A stretch of 62,329 nucleotides of DNA from a virus: the IMG/VR virus record IMGVR_UViG_3300035670_000210, positions 1 to 62,329 of that record; one strand, given 5' to 3'. The notes below the pieces were generated by a model. It was not told the origin of the DNA. It did no database searches and saw nothing but the letters and a program-made list of their open reading frames with translations. Positions 29,225-39,102 of this stretch are shown piece after piece; the stretch's first letter is position 1; each line of letters opens with the position of its first letter. Made by a program: the position numbers and the translations under genes.

Positions 29225-30952
29225 TTATTCCTCGTCGATCTGCTCGATACCCGCGACATCTTCCAATGACAGCATAGTAGCGTTTGTACCAGTAAACGAG
29301 AGCAATTCCGCAGCAAGAAGATCGCGCGCCTCGACACCACCCATATCGTCGAAAATTTGTTCCGCACGGATAGCTACACGGGCTTCTTCGGCAGCGATAG
29401 CGGCTTCAATGCGCGCAATCTCGTCCTCGTCCGTAGTTAGAACCAGCTCGTCCTGCAGCCCGGGTAGCTGAGAGTTGTCAACCACAAACTGCCTAACCGC
29501 GGTTTCTTGATCCTGTATCCGGTCAAGCGCTAGTGACACCGCCCCAAAGGCACGAGTATCGTTCTCTGCGGCGGCCAGCGCGTTTGTTGCTTCGTTGCGT
29601 GCGGCTTCAATCTCTAACTCACGCTCGTCCAGCCCAAACTGCTTGTCGTCTTTCAGCCGGGTATAATCCAGCTCTGCACGCCGAATTTCAGCACTGAGCT
29701 CAGCACTGCGCAGAGATGCCGCTGCAGATAGGGCGGCACGCTGGTTAGCCATAGCCTCCGAGTACATAGCCTGCCCAAGACGCAAACCACCCTCAGCAAG
29801 CGCAGTGTCGAGAGTCATGCCGCGCTCAGCCATCTCGAAGACGTCTTTCAGGCGTTCGCGACGTTCAGACTTCTGCGAGCGCCGCAAGTTAAGCGATGCA
29901 AGCGTACCACCTGCCATGGTCGAACCGAAGTTCGTTGTGTTGGCGGTGCCTGCCAAGAACGCCTTGAGCTGATCCCGACGCTCTTCGCGTGGATCATACA
30001 TCTCAGCATCGAGGGCACGCATCTCGGATTCCATATCGGTATACCGCTGCGCTTTCTCTTCCCGGCCAGTGTACTCGTCCGCGATATCAAAGCCACGGAA
30101 CATAGCGCCTTCTGCACCACCAGCTCCACCACTGCGGCTAGCGCTACCTCCTCCGGTCACTGCATCAGCGCCACTACCACCCGCAAGTGCGTCAATGCCT
30201 GCCCCACCAGAAATAGCTTCTGCCGGGGGTGTAGCCGCTGGGGGCTCTGCTTGCGCGCTAAGCAAGGTCGCTACACCGCCGGGCGCTGGTTGTGCACTGC
30301 TCGACATCGAGCCCTGCCCCATAATACCTGTGGCACCAAGAGGCGCAGTTGTGCGCTCTTCTTGGTCGCTGATACGGGCGATGGGTGCGGCGGTCTCGAC
30401 CGGACGCGGGCCAGACTTACGCGAAGTAGCGATACGCTCTGCGATTTGCTCATCTGTTATAGGTGCGCCACCGCGGGCTTCGATAGCTTCACGAACGGCG
30501 TCAATTTCCTCTTGGGTTACTCCGCCTACGTAACCACCGGGCTGAAATGACACGATCCCCCCACCCGCCATGCGAGGCATGGGTTGACCTTGAGGTGCAG
30601 GCTGTGGCGCAGCGGGACGCTGGTTGGTAAGTGCTCCAAGCCCTTGCTGGGCTACCTGCTGCATGTTCTGCTGTTGCTGCGCCTGACGTTGCTGCAAGAC
30701 GCCCTGCGTCTGCTGCATCATCTCTTGTTTCGTCATACCGAGAAGCTCAGCTTCGCGCTGTTGTTTGATAGTCTGAGGCTGTTGCTGCATCTGCAGCTGC
30801 ATGTCGCGCGCAGCGGCTTCTTTCTCGGACTTGAGCTTTTGCAGTGCAAGGAGGTCCACCAGCTGTTGGTTCTGCTGGTACCGCTGCATGAGTTGCTGCG
30901 GGTTGCCCCGATAGGCGTCTACTTTACGCTGGATTTCTTGGTCGATTGCCAT
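29225..30952 (-). CDS. Q-rich internal virion protein
   Basis: 575 residues. A Gln-rich helical N-terminus (1-115, many Q-Q), a flexible A/P/G region with M-A-G-G-G-I-V-S-F-Q-P-G-G-Y (about 128-141), then a long helical, charged C-terminal half. The G-G-I-x-x-F-x-x-G-G pattern is common in large injected proteins of marine podoviruses. It is the neighbour of the 2,304-residue protein with a 6-base gap. Probably a structural or ejected component; no enzymatic motif. Confidence 0.7.
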   Translation of the reverse strand: MAIDQEIQRKVDAYRGNPQQLMQRYQQNQQLVDLLALQKLKSEKEAAARDMQLQMQQQPQTIKQQREAELLGMTKQEMMQQTQGVLQQRQAQQQQNMQQVAQQGLGALTNQRPAAPQPAPQGQPMPRMAGGGIVSFQPGGYVGGVTQEEIDAVREAIEARGGAPITDEQIAERIATSRKSGPRPVETAAPIARISDQEERTTAPLGATGIMGQGSMSSSAQPAPGGVATLLSAQAEPPAATPPAEAISGGAGIDALAGGSGADAVTGGGSASRSGGAGGAEGAMFRGFDIADEYTGREEKAQRYTDMESEMRALDAEMYDPREERRDQLKAFLAGTANTTNFGSTMAGGTLASLNLRRSQKSERRERLKDVFEMAERGMTLDTALAEGGLRLGQAMYSEAMANQRAALSAAASLRSAELSAEIRRAELDYTRLKDDKQFGLDERELEIEAARNEATNALAAAENDTRAFGAVSLALDRIQDQETAVRQFVVDNSQLPGLQDELVLTTDEDEIARIEAAIAAEEARVAIRAEQIFDDMGGVEARDLLAAELLSFTGTNATMLSLEDVAGIEQIDEE

Positions 30953-30963
30953 CGTAGACCCCC

Positions 30964-31833
30964 TTAAGAAGTTGTGCCTGCTGCCGCGGTATTTGTGCCG
31001 CCACCGCCAGTAAGTAGGTCAAACAGTTCTTGAATACCACCAGCACCAGACAGCACCTGCGACAACTGGCTAGGCTGCATATACGAGTAAGATTGCGCTG
31101 CGATTGGAAGCCCCTGCAGGAGAGACTGCATGTACTGCACCTGTTTGTATGGGAAGTCCCGCTCTTCCTCAAACTGTAGTTTATCAGCAGTGATCCCAGC
31201 TTGCTCAATCCCACGCTCGATACCACCAAGCTCGGCTTGTTTGGTAAGCCCAGCAAGGCCGTACGTATTGGCTGCGGTTTGGGCTTCCAGCCCCCGCCCC
31301 TGCTCGGTGTTAAACTGCGCCATGGCCTTGTCGTAGGCGTTTGCGTATCCGGTACCCGTGATACCCGCGAGGTTTGTGAGTAGGTTACGGTTGAGCTCCG
31401 ACTCCATAATAGCCTGCCGAGAGCCACCAAACGCACCGGCCTGAGTCAAGCGCCCCGCGTCTTGGAGTCTCTGGATTTCTCCTTGCCGACGCGCCTCATC
31501 GATCTGCGGCTGTAGCGCAGCCATCAGATACGGGTTCATGTATTGTGAGGCGGTTTCCGCCGTAAAGGTCTGCGGTACAAACGCACCCATCTGATCCGTC
31601 GGGATAGACAGCCCTGCGATACCCTGAAACGCCGCGGTTTCAGCGGCGCTTGGACCAGCTGTGAGTGGTCCGGTGTACGCCTGATATGGCGCGGCTCCGA
31701 GCGCCTGCCCCTTGCCGAGCATGTCTGTGACGTACTGTCCTGCCCAGTTAGATAGGGAGGATTCCGTGCCAGTCTGTTGACCCGCAAGTGGATCAGTAAC
31801 AGTAGTGCCGGTCGCGGTGCTTTCGGTGGCCAT
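30964..31833 (-). CDS. Internal virion/ejection protein
   Basis: 289 residues. Ala/Gln/Gly-rich helices with A-Y-T-G-P-L-T-A-G (about 53-61), Y-M-N-P-Y (about 99-103) and G-A-F-G-G-S-R-Q (about 133-140), a pattern seen in many uncultured marine phage virion proteins. No signal peptide or membrane span. Gene order (between other internal proteins) and composition suggest an ejected or internal core protein. Exact role unknown. Confidence 0.65.
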   Translation of the reverse strand: MATESTATGTTVTDPLAGQQTGTESSLSNWAGQYVTDMLGKGQALGAAPYQAYTGPLTAGPSAAETAAFQGIAGLSIPTDQMGAFVPQTFTAETASQYMNPYLMAALQPQIDEARRQGEIQRLQDAGRLTQAGAFGGSRQAIMESELNRNLLTNLAGITGTGYANAYDKAMAQFNTEQGRGLEAQTAANTYGLAGLTKQAELGGIERGIEQAGITADKLQFEEERDFPYKQVQYMQSLLQGLPIAAQSYSYMQPSQLSQVLSGAGGIQELFDLLTGGGGTNTAAAGTTS

Positions 31834-31841
31834 GACTTACC

Positions 31842-32612
31842 TCACGTCGGCATGAAGGTGGCAGGGTTGATCTGCTTACCTTGTTTCGTTGTACCCGTGC
31901 GTTCCTGCCGCACCCGATCCATCATTCCGTATAGCTGTTTTGCACCGGCGTCAGAATTGCCGTTGCCAAGGTGGCTAACAACATCTGCCGGAATAACAAA
32001 CTCACCATCACTTAAGGCCGCGGGCTGCCGTCCGTCGATTTGCGCAGGGACTTGGTCAGCCATACCATCAGTCGGACCTCCGAGATAGTACCCTTTACCG
32101 GGCAGCGAAGCGAGCCCGCCAGCAGCGTAGCGCGGAGTGAACCCCGCTAGTCCCTCTAGAGACTCCATAACTGGGCGGTCCTCAATAACCCGTGCAGGTG
32201 CACGGGGGGCGGTTGCGGTGCGATCACGACTTAGTTGCGTCGGAGGCGGCGGTGCTGGGCGAGATTGCCGCAATGGATTGGCCACATTAAGCGCCGCGAG
32301 ACCTTGAGCCTGCTCTCGCAGGGCAGGCATGGCGCTTTCAGCTTCTTTAGTAGTAAACGCAGTGTCGGAGAAATACCTCTGGCCACCACTCCCGGGACGC
32401 CGGTCAGCGTCAACGGCTCCCGGCACCTCAGCACGTTCGAACGTGTAGCTTGGTATCTTACCTTGATAGCCCGTGGGCGGAGCCGAGCCACCAAAGAACC
32501 CGGAGTCGGATTTGTTGAGTGCATAGCTGGCACCAAGGGAAAGAAGCGCGCCGAAATCGACGTTGCTGGCTATGTTGGTAAGTGCGTCTACCGTATCCCC
32601 AAAAAAGCTCAT
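31842..32612 (-). CDS. Virion structural protein with 'LSDGEFVIPADVV' motif
   Basis: 256 residues. A hydrophobic helix at the front, a Pro/Arg/Ser linker, then a Gly-rich C-terminal region with L-S-D-G-E-F-V-I-P-A-D-V-V and a basic end. This S-D-G-E-F-V-(I/V) motif is widely seen in internal or tail proteins of uncultured phages, often as a domain at the end of a larger protein. Here it stands alone, overlapping the 1,910-residue protein by ATGA. Probable virion component. Confidence 0.65.
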   Translation of the reverse strand: MSFFGDTVDALTNIASNVDFGALLSLGASYALNKSDSGFFGGSAPPTGYQGKIPSYTFERAEVPGAVDADRRPGSGGQRYFSDTAFTTKEAESAMPALREQAQGLAALNVANPLRQSRPAPPPPTQLSRDRTATAPRAPARVIEDRPVMESLEGLAGFTPRYAAGGLASLPGKGYYLGGPTDGMADQVPAQIDGRQPAALSDGEFVIPADVVSHLGNGNSDAGAKQLYGMMDRVRQERTGTTKQGKQINPATFMPT

Positions 32613-35600
32613 TTTAGCTCTCCGATTATGCGTAACAACTTATCAGTTGTACCCTCTACTTGTCCACCCTTAGCGTAGGGACTGGGGAATAGCGAAGACT
32701 GCTGCGGCGTAGCGAAGATACTCTGGAAGTCGTAGAGATAGTTAATCCGCATGGGGTCGGGCGTGCGCACGTCTACACGCTGTCCGGCAACGTCTTGTTG
32801 TTGCCGTACAAAGTCCCCAAAGGCCCTACGACGCGCTGCCTCGTCTTGAGCGGACATCTGTGTCTGCAGCTGGGTAGCGAGCTCAGTTTGGTTCTGAATC
32901 TGCGCTTCAATCTGCTTCTGTGTCTCCGCTTCGGCAGCGAGTTGTGCGGCGAGATTCTGCTCCTGCTGTGCGTAAATCCCCGTAGCAGGTCCAAAGATGG
33001 ACCCCGGTGCGAACGTAACGTCGGTACCTGCAAGAGCTTGCTCAAGCAGGGCAAAGTCGTCCTGAGTAATTTGGCCGTCACCCGTCACGTCGTATTGACG
33101 CTGACTCATGGATAGGTCGGTGATGACTTCTTGCTGTGCGATAAGATCGGCGACAAAATCGACATCCACCTGCGTGACGTCCCGTGCGGGCTTGCCGACT
33201 AGGTCTGCAACAAACTGCAGGTCACCGGTGAACTGCGTACCGAGGCGCTCTTCTGCTGCACCTATTTCTGTTAGCAGTTCTTCTTCGGTCAGCCCGATCT
33301 GCTCTAGCAGGCTTTCTTCTGTGAGGCCAAGCTCCGTAGCCAGATCACCAATAGCAGTGGAAAGCGCCTCGTCGCGCTTAATGCCTGCGGTTTCTAGTTC
33401 GTCTACGCGATCAAGAATCGACGCTTCTACGTCAGTAAGTGTCTCCTTAACACCCGCGACGTCTTCTTTGACATCCGCGACGTCTTCTTTAACGTCTGAG
33501 AGATCGGACGCAACGTTGTCAATTTCTTCTAGCAGGCGCGTTTCAGTTAGACCGAGTTCTTCTAAGAGGGCTTCTTTGGTTGTGTTTAGGTTACCTGCGA
33601 CCTTCTCGATCGCGGCTTTAAGTGCTTCATCCCTAGTCGCACCGGCTTCTAGCTCCGCATATATCCCCGTTGCAGGCTTAGACTCGTCCGCCTCTGTATT
33701 GGGGTCGTCCTCAACTCCGGGAGACCCGAGTATTTGTTTAATTACGTTGAACGTAGCCGTTGGCAGATAATCCCGGACTTCCCCAAGGCGTTTTTCTTCA
33801 TCGAACTGCCCGACAAACCTATCAACGTCCTCCTGCGACACGTCTACAAGTCCCAGCGCTTCATAAGCTGCGCGGATTTCCCCAGCGTCCACGTAGCGGG
33901 GGTCTACGTAGGCATCAATTTCAGCCCGCTGTGTAACTTGGAAGTTTGCGTCGTTTGCCTGCCCTACAAACCGTTTGATTTCTTCTTTTGTAGGGTTGTA
34001 GCCTATGGCGCTAAGAAACTCTTTTGCCTCTGCTTCTGTAACCTGCCGAGGATTCACATACGCGCCGATAGCGCTTGTCTGTGCTTCTTCGGTTTTGGAC
34101 GCCACAAACTGTGCGATTTCTTTGGTGGTTGCCGCATACCCCGTATTAGCAAAGAACTGTGTGGCCTCCGCCAGTGTGGTGGCGAGCGGATCATACTCTG
34201 CACGAGCTGTGGTAAGCGTTTTGCGCTCAAACGTATCGGACGCACTTTGACCGATGTAAGTCTGTGCAAGTGCCTCAGTTAGCGTCAAACCTTCTTCGGC
34301 TGCGATAGCCTGCAGTTCGTCGCGCGTTACCTGCCGGGGGTCGACATACTTAGAGATCACTTCCTTCTGGGTGGTCTCTTTAACTTGCGCAACAAATGCC
34401 GTAACTTGCGCATCTGTGGGGGTATACCCTAGCTCTTCGAAGAACTTACGCGCCTCTTCTTTGGTAACCTGCCGCGGATTAACGTAGGTTTCTACACGGG
34501 TAGGTGCGGTACCCTCAAATTTTTCATCGCCCTGACCAACAAAATCTTTGATCTCTTGGGCAGTCGGTTTGTAGCCGAGGTTTGCGAAAAACTGCGTGGC
34601 TTCAGCAGTTGTAACTTGCCGGGGGTCTACGTACGCTTCTAGCTCTTTAAGGACGTCGGCCTCTTTACCCTCGCGCACGAACTGCGCGATTTGCGCGTCC
34701 GATGGTTTGAATCCCTGCGCAGTAAACGCGGCAGTCGCTTCTTGTTTGGTAACCGCCTGCGGGTCATACTTTTGCTGGATTGAATACAGCGCGGCTTGCG
34801 TGGCATTGGGGTTGTCGGTCTGCGTGACCATATCCTGCGCTTGTGCATCGGTGAGCTTTACACCCTCCGCAGCGGCGGCGGCCTTCACTTCTTCGATATC
34901 GACGTAGCGCTGGTCCACGTAGGTATTAATGTACGTCGTAACATTTTGTCCTGTGGCGTTCAGCACCCCGTTCAGGATATCGGCGTTAGTAACCCGAAAG
35001 TCTGGGTGCGCCGAGAACGCACGGGAGACGTCTCCGTTACTGTGGTATTTAGTGTTTACGGTGCTGAGCAGGTTATTCTGTGCCACCTTGTCAGTCAGAC
35101 CCAGATTTGTCAGCGCGGTTATTGCGGCCTGTGGGTTAGACCCGCCTCTTGCGATCGCGTTACGCACCGCGGCGTTTGTGCGGATAAGTGCGTCTGCGGT
35201 AGCGTATCCGGTGTATATACCGCCCGCCGTACCGGACCCAGCGACAGCGCCGAGAGTGGCTGCTTGCAATACCGATCCAAGAACGTCGCGGTCTGGGTCA
35301 ATCTGTGCCAGCACCGTCTCGGTAAACAGCGTCGGAAGTCCCTCTTCGATAGACTCCTGCACGCCTTCTTTCCAAGTCACACTGGCCCCCTCGGTCACAC
35401 GCCGAGTCAGTAGGTCAAAGGCTTTTGCGGTATCCCCGGAGTCAGTACGCGCTAGGATAGATTTTTCAAACGCGTTACCGTCCATGACTCCCATGCTAAT
35501 AAGCGTTGTCGTAACACCAACCATACCCGCAGAGATGGCCACATCCCGCGCGTAAGCCTCGGCCTCGGCCTCGGACATGCCAGACTGTCTTGCAGTCGTA

Positions 35601-38341
35601 AACGCAGAGTCATACGCAGAGCCTGCCGCACCCCCAAAAGATTCGGCTAGGTCTAGCGTAGCCGCAGTGCCGAGTGTCGCCCGCCGGGATAGGTCTTTTG
35701 CGACTTGTTCACCAGCAGTGCTGAGCAGGCGTTTGGTCACATTCCCGGTGCCACCACTGACCAGAAGAACCGGAATCTCTTGCAGGATTTCTTTACCGAT
35801 AATCTCGGCGAGAAACTGTACAGGAGCTTCTTGGAAGCCTCCCCACACAGATGCCACTTTTTCCCAGCCTTCACCCTCCGCCATACGCGTGTTCATACGC
35901 GTAACGGCGGCTTTCCACTCGGGGGTTTTCATGTCGCCGCCGAGAGCTAGCATGTCCCGGGCAAACGCACCTAGTGGGGTGCTGGCAGGGTTAATGTTAG
36001 CCAGCAAGACCATGTTATTGAACGTGTCGAGTAGTTCCCCACCCGCCTCTAGCGCAATGCCCGCAGTGTTCATAATACCGGGAGACGTTTTAGCGTACTC
36101 TACTACGTTCCGCGCGAACTCGGATACCGCCTGCCCAACCTGCGTGTCAATAATAGCCCCAGCAGCTTTGCTTAGGCCCCCAACCGCTTGGATAAACAGC
36201 GATGGGTCAGTTTCCTGCAAGTCGGTCAGATTCTGAGCCTTGGTGATATCTAGCTGAAGGCCCCCAACACGGGTCCCAGTTACGGCATCTACAAGCACGT
36301 AGGACCCATCAAGCTGAGTACCTTGCTCTACGTAGACTCTCTTTACCAGACGGTTAGATTCTGCGTCCCAGTATGGAGTATTTAGTTCTAAGCGACCCCA
36401 TTCAAGAAGCCCCTCGTTGTTAACAGTCAGACGAGCAGCGCCGGTAGCGATGTCTTGGTCCGTGATGCCAGTTTGACGACCAATAGTTTCTGCGGTCTGG
36501 ACGCGAGGCTTAGTCAATCCGGTGATGTCGTCTTGGGTTAGGTACTCCCCAACCATACCCGGCTTAAGTCCGGCTCGTTTTAGCGCGTCGTTGATCGCAG
36601 GTGTGATGGTCGTTACGCCAGCTACGTAATCCTGTGCGGCAACCCGGTCTGCGAGCGCCTTATTAGTGAGCAAATTATTTGCAAGCGTCTGTGTTGGAGC
36701 ATCGCGAAGTGCTTGAAGCGTGGGGTATTGTTTGTCGATGTTGGCCAAGAACGCTGCGCGCTCACCTTTAGTCATGTCGGCGAGTGACAAACCCGCACGC
36801 TCAAGTACAGAGTTGACGACCCTTTGCCGATACGCACCATATTCTTCGTTGTATGCGGCAAGATTGGTAGGTAGCCCCTGCTCCTTACCAGTGCTCAGCC
36901 AGTGTAGGTACGCATCTTCGTCTTTACCTAGTCCGGCAATTTTCCGATACTCTGCCTCGTTAAAGTTAGGGTCCATGAACTTAACGAACGTGCGGTCAAG
37001 TTCGTTGTACACAGGCTTCAGGTCTTCTGCGATGCGGTCCGAAGCGACCGAAAGATCGTCGACCAAATCATCGTACGTCTTTGACTCTTTTTCAAACTGC
37101 GCCTCAAAGTTGGCGACCTGTTGTTCGTAGAGGTCTAGGTTCGGCTTAAGTGTTTTCTCGTACTCTTTGTTAAACGCCGTGACATGCGTGTTAAAGGCTT
37201 TCACCGCAGCATCGAGCTTTTCAGCGTTTGCTTGGCTCTCGTTTGCTTGAAAGTTCTTGAGCGCACGTTCATAGTCCGTACGTAGAGCTTCTTGCTTTGT
37301 TACCCCGTCGTTAATCTTCTTTACAGTGGCGTTGTACTTATCAACTGCGCCCGAGTGCGACTTCACAACTCCGTCCATCTTCTCAGCTTGAGCTTGGGCG
37401 CGCTGGTAATCCCCGGTAATCTTGTCGATCGAGTTGTTGACCGCATCACCAAATTTGCTGTTATCGAGCCACTTAACGAACTCTTTTTCACCGTACTGGC
37501 TGAGCTGACTCAAAATAACGTCTGGTACGTTACCTCCGCTAAAAGCGGTTGCCGCGGTGCGCTGAATGCCAAGCGTGAGCGCGCTGAGCTGGTTGTCAGT
37601 AAGCTTCTGTGCGAGTCCGAGATTCTCTCCGAGGAAGGTATTTACGGTTTTCGTCACGCCCTCACTGGTAAGCAGCGCGTTCCAGATCAAGTCGGGTGTA
37701 AGCTCTTGACCCGTAAGCGCCGCGGATAGCCCAGAAGTAATCACGTTGCGTGCCACCGGCGGCAATTTTGAGAACGCACCTTCTGTATTAGTCTCCAACC
37801 AGCCAGCCGCCGCGCTAATGCCGCCAGATATGCCCCCTTGAATAAACGCTTTTACTGGGTCCTGCCCCATAACAAGTGCGACCGTCGCGCGACCTGCACC
37901 GGAACCTGCCGCCGAACTAACAAGCTGCGTAGCAAACGCGGACGCTCCCGCATTTACCATCGTTTGAGAGGCTAGTTCACCAGCAAGGTTTCCGACCTTA
38001 CCGCCGACGTAGGAGATAGCTGCTGACTTTAAGGCGTCACCAAACGAACCACCGTTTGCAAGCGTTGTAGCGCCGTCAATGAGCGGAATTGCCCACGCGT
38101 TACCCGTAAGTAGCGCCGCGGCTTTCGTTACAAACTGGCCAATGTCCGATGTAAGGACGCGTTTTACCGCCTTACCAACTGGCTTCACAATGTTATCGTA
38201 CACCCAGTCAGCTGCACCCGTCTTGTGCGATACAATAGCAGCCCCCACGCCCACCAGCGCTGCGGTGGCGATACTTGCACCGGCGGTTACGGCGACTGCA
38301 GCACCAGCTGCACCAAAGAAGATCGGGACAAGAACCGCCAT
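32609..38341 (-). CDS. Giant repeat-containing internal virion protein
   Basis: 1,910 residues. N-terminal Ala/Gly-rich hydrophobic segment (1-38), charged helices (300-450), a middle domain region, then eight repeats of about 45-55 residues (roughly 1137-1525) keyed by Y-(V)-D/N-P-R-Q-V-T and F-F-x-x-L-G-Y-x-P-T. A coiled-coil stretch follows (D-V-K-E-D-V-A), then a Ca-type loop D-V-T-G-D-G-Q-I-T-Q-D-D (about 1760-1771), like EF-hand/dockerin. Probably an internal or DNA-ejection protein; tape-measure-like length in a short-tailed phage is notable. Confidence 0.75.
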   Translation of the reverse strand: MAVLVPIFFGAAGAAVAVTAGASIATAALVGVGAAIVSHKTGAADWVYDNIVKPVGKAVKRVLTSDIGQFVTKAAALLTGNAWAIPLIDGATTLANGGSFGDALKSAAISYVGGKVGNLAGELASQTMVNAGASAFATQLVSSAAGSGAGRATVALVMGQDPVKAFIQGGISGGISAAAGWLETNTEGAFSKLPPVARNVITSGLSAALTGQELTPDLIWNALLTSEGVTKTVNTFLGENLGLAQKLTDNQLSALTLGIQRTAATAFSGGNVPDVILSQLSQYGEKEFVKWLDNSKFGDAVNNSIDKITGDYQRAQAQAEKMDGVVKSHSGAVDKYNATVKKINDGVTKQEALRTDYERALKNFQANESQANAEKLDAAVKAFNTHVTAFNKEYEKTLKPNLDLYEQQVANFEAQFEKESKTYDDLVDDLSVASDRIAEDLKPVYNELDRTFVKFMDPNFNEAEYRKIAGLGKDEDAYLHWLSTGKEQGLPTNLAAYNEEYGAYRQRVVNSVLERAGLSLADMTKGERAAFLANIDKQYPTLQALRDAPTQTLANNLLTNKALADRVAAQDYVAGVTTITPAINDALKRAGLKPGMVGEYLTQDDITGLTKPRVQTAETIGRQTGITDQDIATGAARLTVNNEGLLEWGRLELNTPYWDAESNRLVKRVYVEQGTQLDGSYVLVDAVTGTRVGGLQLDITKAQNLTDLQETDPSLFIQAVGGLSKAAGAIIDTQVGQAVSEFARNVVEYAKTSPGIMNTAGIALEAGGELLDTFNNMVLLANINPASTPLGAFARDMLALGGDMKTPEWKAAVTRMNTRMAEGEGWEKVASVWGGFQEAPVQFLAEIIGKEILQEIPVLLVSGGTGNVTKRLLSTAGEQVAKDLSRRATLGTAATLDLAESFGGAAGSAYDSAFTTARQSGMSEAEAEAYARDVAISAGMVGVTTTLISMGVMDGNAFEKSILARTDSGDTAKAFDLLTRRVTEGASVTWKEGVQESIEEGLPTLFTETVLAQIDPDRDVLGSVLQAATLGAVAGSGTAGGIYTGYATADALIRTNAAVRNAIARGGSNPQAAITALTNLGLTDKVAQNNLLSTVNTKYHSNGDVSRAFSAHPDFRVTNADILNGVLNATGQNVTTYINTYVDQRYVDIEEVKAAAAAEGVKLTDAQAQDMVTQTDNPNATQAALYSIQQKYDPQAVTKQEATAAFTAQGFKPSDAQIAQFVREGKEADVLKELEAYVDPRQVTTAEATQFFANLGYKPTAQEIKDFVGQGDEKFEGTAPTRVETYVNPRQVTKEEARKFFEELGYTPTDAQVTAFVAQVKETTQKEVISKYVDPRQVTRDELQAIAAEEGLTLTEALAQTYIGQSASDTFERKTLTTARAEYDPLATTLAEATQFFANTGYAATTKEIAQFVASKTEEAQTSAIGAYVNPRQVTEAEAKEFLSAIGYNPTKEEIKRFVGQANDANFQVTQRAEIDAYVDPRYVDAGEIRAAYEALGLVDVSQEDVDRFVGQFDEEKRLGEVRDYLPTATFNVIKQILGSPGVEDDPNTEADESKPATGIYAELEAGATRDEALKAAIEKVAGNLNTTKEALLEELGLTETRLLEEIDNVASDLSDVKEDVADVKEDVAGVKETLTDVEASILDRVDELETAGIKRDEALSTAIGDLATELGLTEESLLEQIGLTEEELLTEIGAAEERLGTQFTGDLQFVADLVGKPARDVTQVDVDFVADLIAQQEVITDLSMSQRQYDVTGDGQITQDDFALLEQALAGTDVTFAPGSIFGPATGIYAQQEQNLAAQLAAEAETQKQIEAQIQNQTELATQLQTQMSAQDEAARRRAFGDFVRQQQDVAGQRVDVRTPDPMRINYLYDFQSIFATPQQSSLFPSPYAKGGQVEGTTDKLLRIIGELK

Positions 38342-38814
38342 TAAACCCTCCAGAACTCTTTTAGGGAGTCATCCCCGATGTAGATGTACGCGCGGTATCC
38401 GCCGTTATCGAGCTGAACAACGTCGACTTCGGTGTCAGTGTCCTTTGTTTTATTATACCAAAACTGGAACGCAGACAAATACTCCTGCGCGTTGAAGTCT
38501 GTACGGTAGTAACGAATACCCTTGTTTTGTAGGTACGCCAGATATTTGAGTCCGCTGCGGACAAAATTCTGAGCGGTGTCGATGTTGAGGGCCCGACCCT
38601 CCATCACGTTCTCGTGCTCACCTTCGCCAATGTGCCCGATAAACACAGTATTCCCGATCTGTACCTGATCGGTGCTTGGCATAGCGAGTTCTTCAGCGAC
38701 AGCCGCAAGTACGTTCTGCAGCGGATATCCGGTATCGTTGAGGTCTTGGGCAAACCGCATGATTACTTCGGGCGCAGAAAGAAACTGCTTTTTGCTGTCC
38801 ACTACAGTTGCCAT
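38341..38814 (-). CDS. Unknown protein partnered with acyl carrier protein
   Basis: 157 residues from ATG 38814, which overlaps the ACP stop as TGATG. Helical N-terminus (1-45), alpha/beta C-terminus with G-I-R-Y-Y-R-T-D-F-N and L-D-N-G-G-Y-R-A-Y-I-Y-I-G-D-D. The strand/helix order could fit an acyltransferase- or thioesterase-like fold, but no catalytic motif is convincing. Position straight after ACP suggests a partner using or presenting the acyl chain; this is inference. Confidence 0.55.
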   Translation of the reverse strand: MATVVDSKKQFLSAPEVIMRFAQDLNDTGYPLQNVLAAVAEELAMPSTDQVQIGNTVFIGHIGEGEHENVMEGRALNIDTAQNFVRSGLKYLAYLQNKGIRYYRTDFNAQEYLSAFQFWYNKTKDTDTEVDVVQLDNGGYRAYIYIGDDSLKEFWRV

Positions 38815-39095
38815 CAAACAAACTCCAACAGGTTTTCCACGGACTCAGGTTCTTGTGTTTTGTGTTTGTCCACGTAGTCACGCAGGTCTGCGATTGTAAA
38901 TTTACCCGAGTTGTCGAACTGCGCGTTACGAGGTATACCGTACGCATCGGTCAAAACCGCTACGACCATTACCATATCTAAGCTGTCAATTCCGAGCTCA
39001 TCTGGAGAGTCAGCATAGTCTTTAGCATCTGCACCGCTTACCTTGCGAGATGCGGTGGCTCCGACTACGGCGTTAAAGGCGACTAGGAAGTCCAT
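38814..39095 (-). CDS. Acyl carrier protein-like
   Basis: 93 residues from the ATG at 39095; longer in-frame readings overlap the fibre gene. The phosphopantetheine attachment motif G-I-D-S38-L-D-M is perfect, with D-E-L in front and a following helix (V-M-V-V-A-V-L-T-D-A-Y-G-I) as in AcpP. The C-terminal F-T-I-A-D-L-R-D-Y-V is also ACP-like. It would be modified by the host pantetheinyl transferase and carry acyl groups. ACPs are unusual in phages and the gene stands in the tail module. Confidence 0.8.
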   Translation of the reverse strand: MDFLVAFNAVVGATASRKVSGADAKDYADSPDELGIDSLDMVMVVAVLTDAYGIPRNAQFDNSGKFTIADLRDYVDKHKTQEPESVENLLEFV

Positions 39096-39102
39096 AAATT
39101 CC

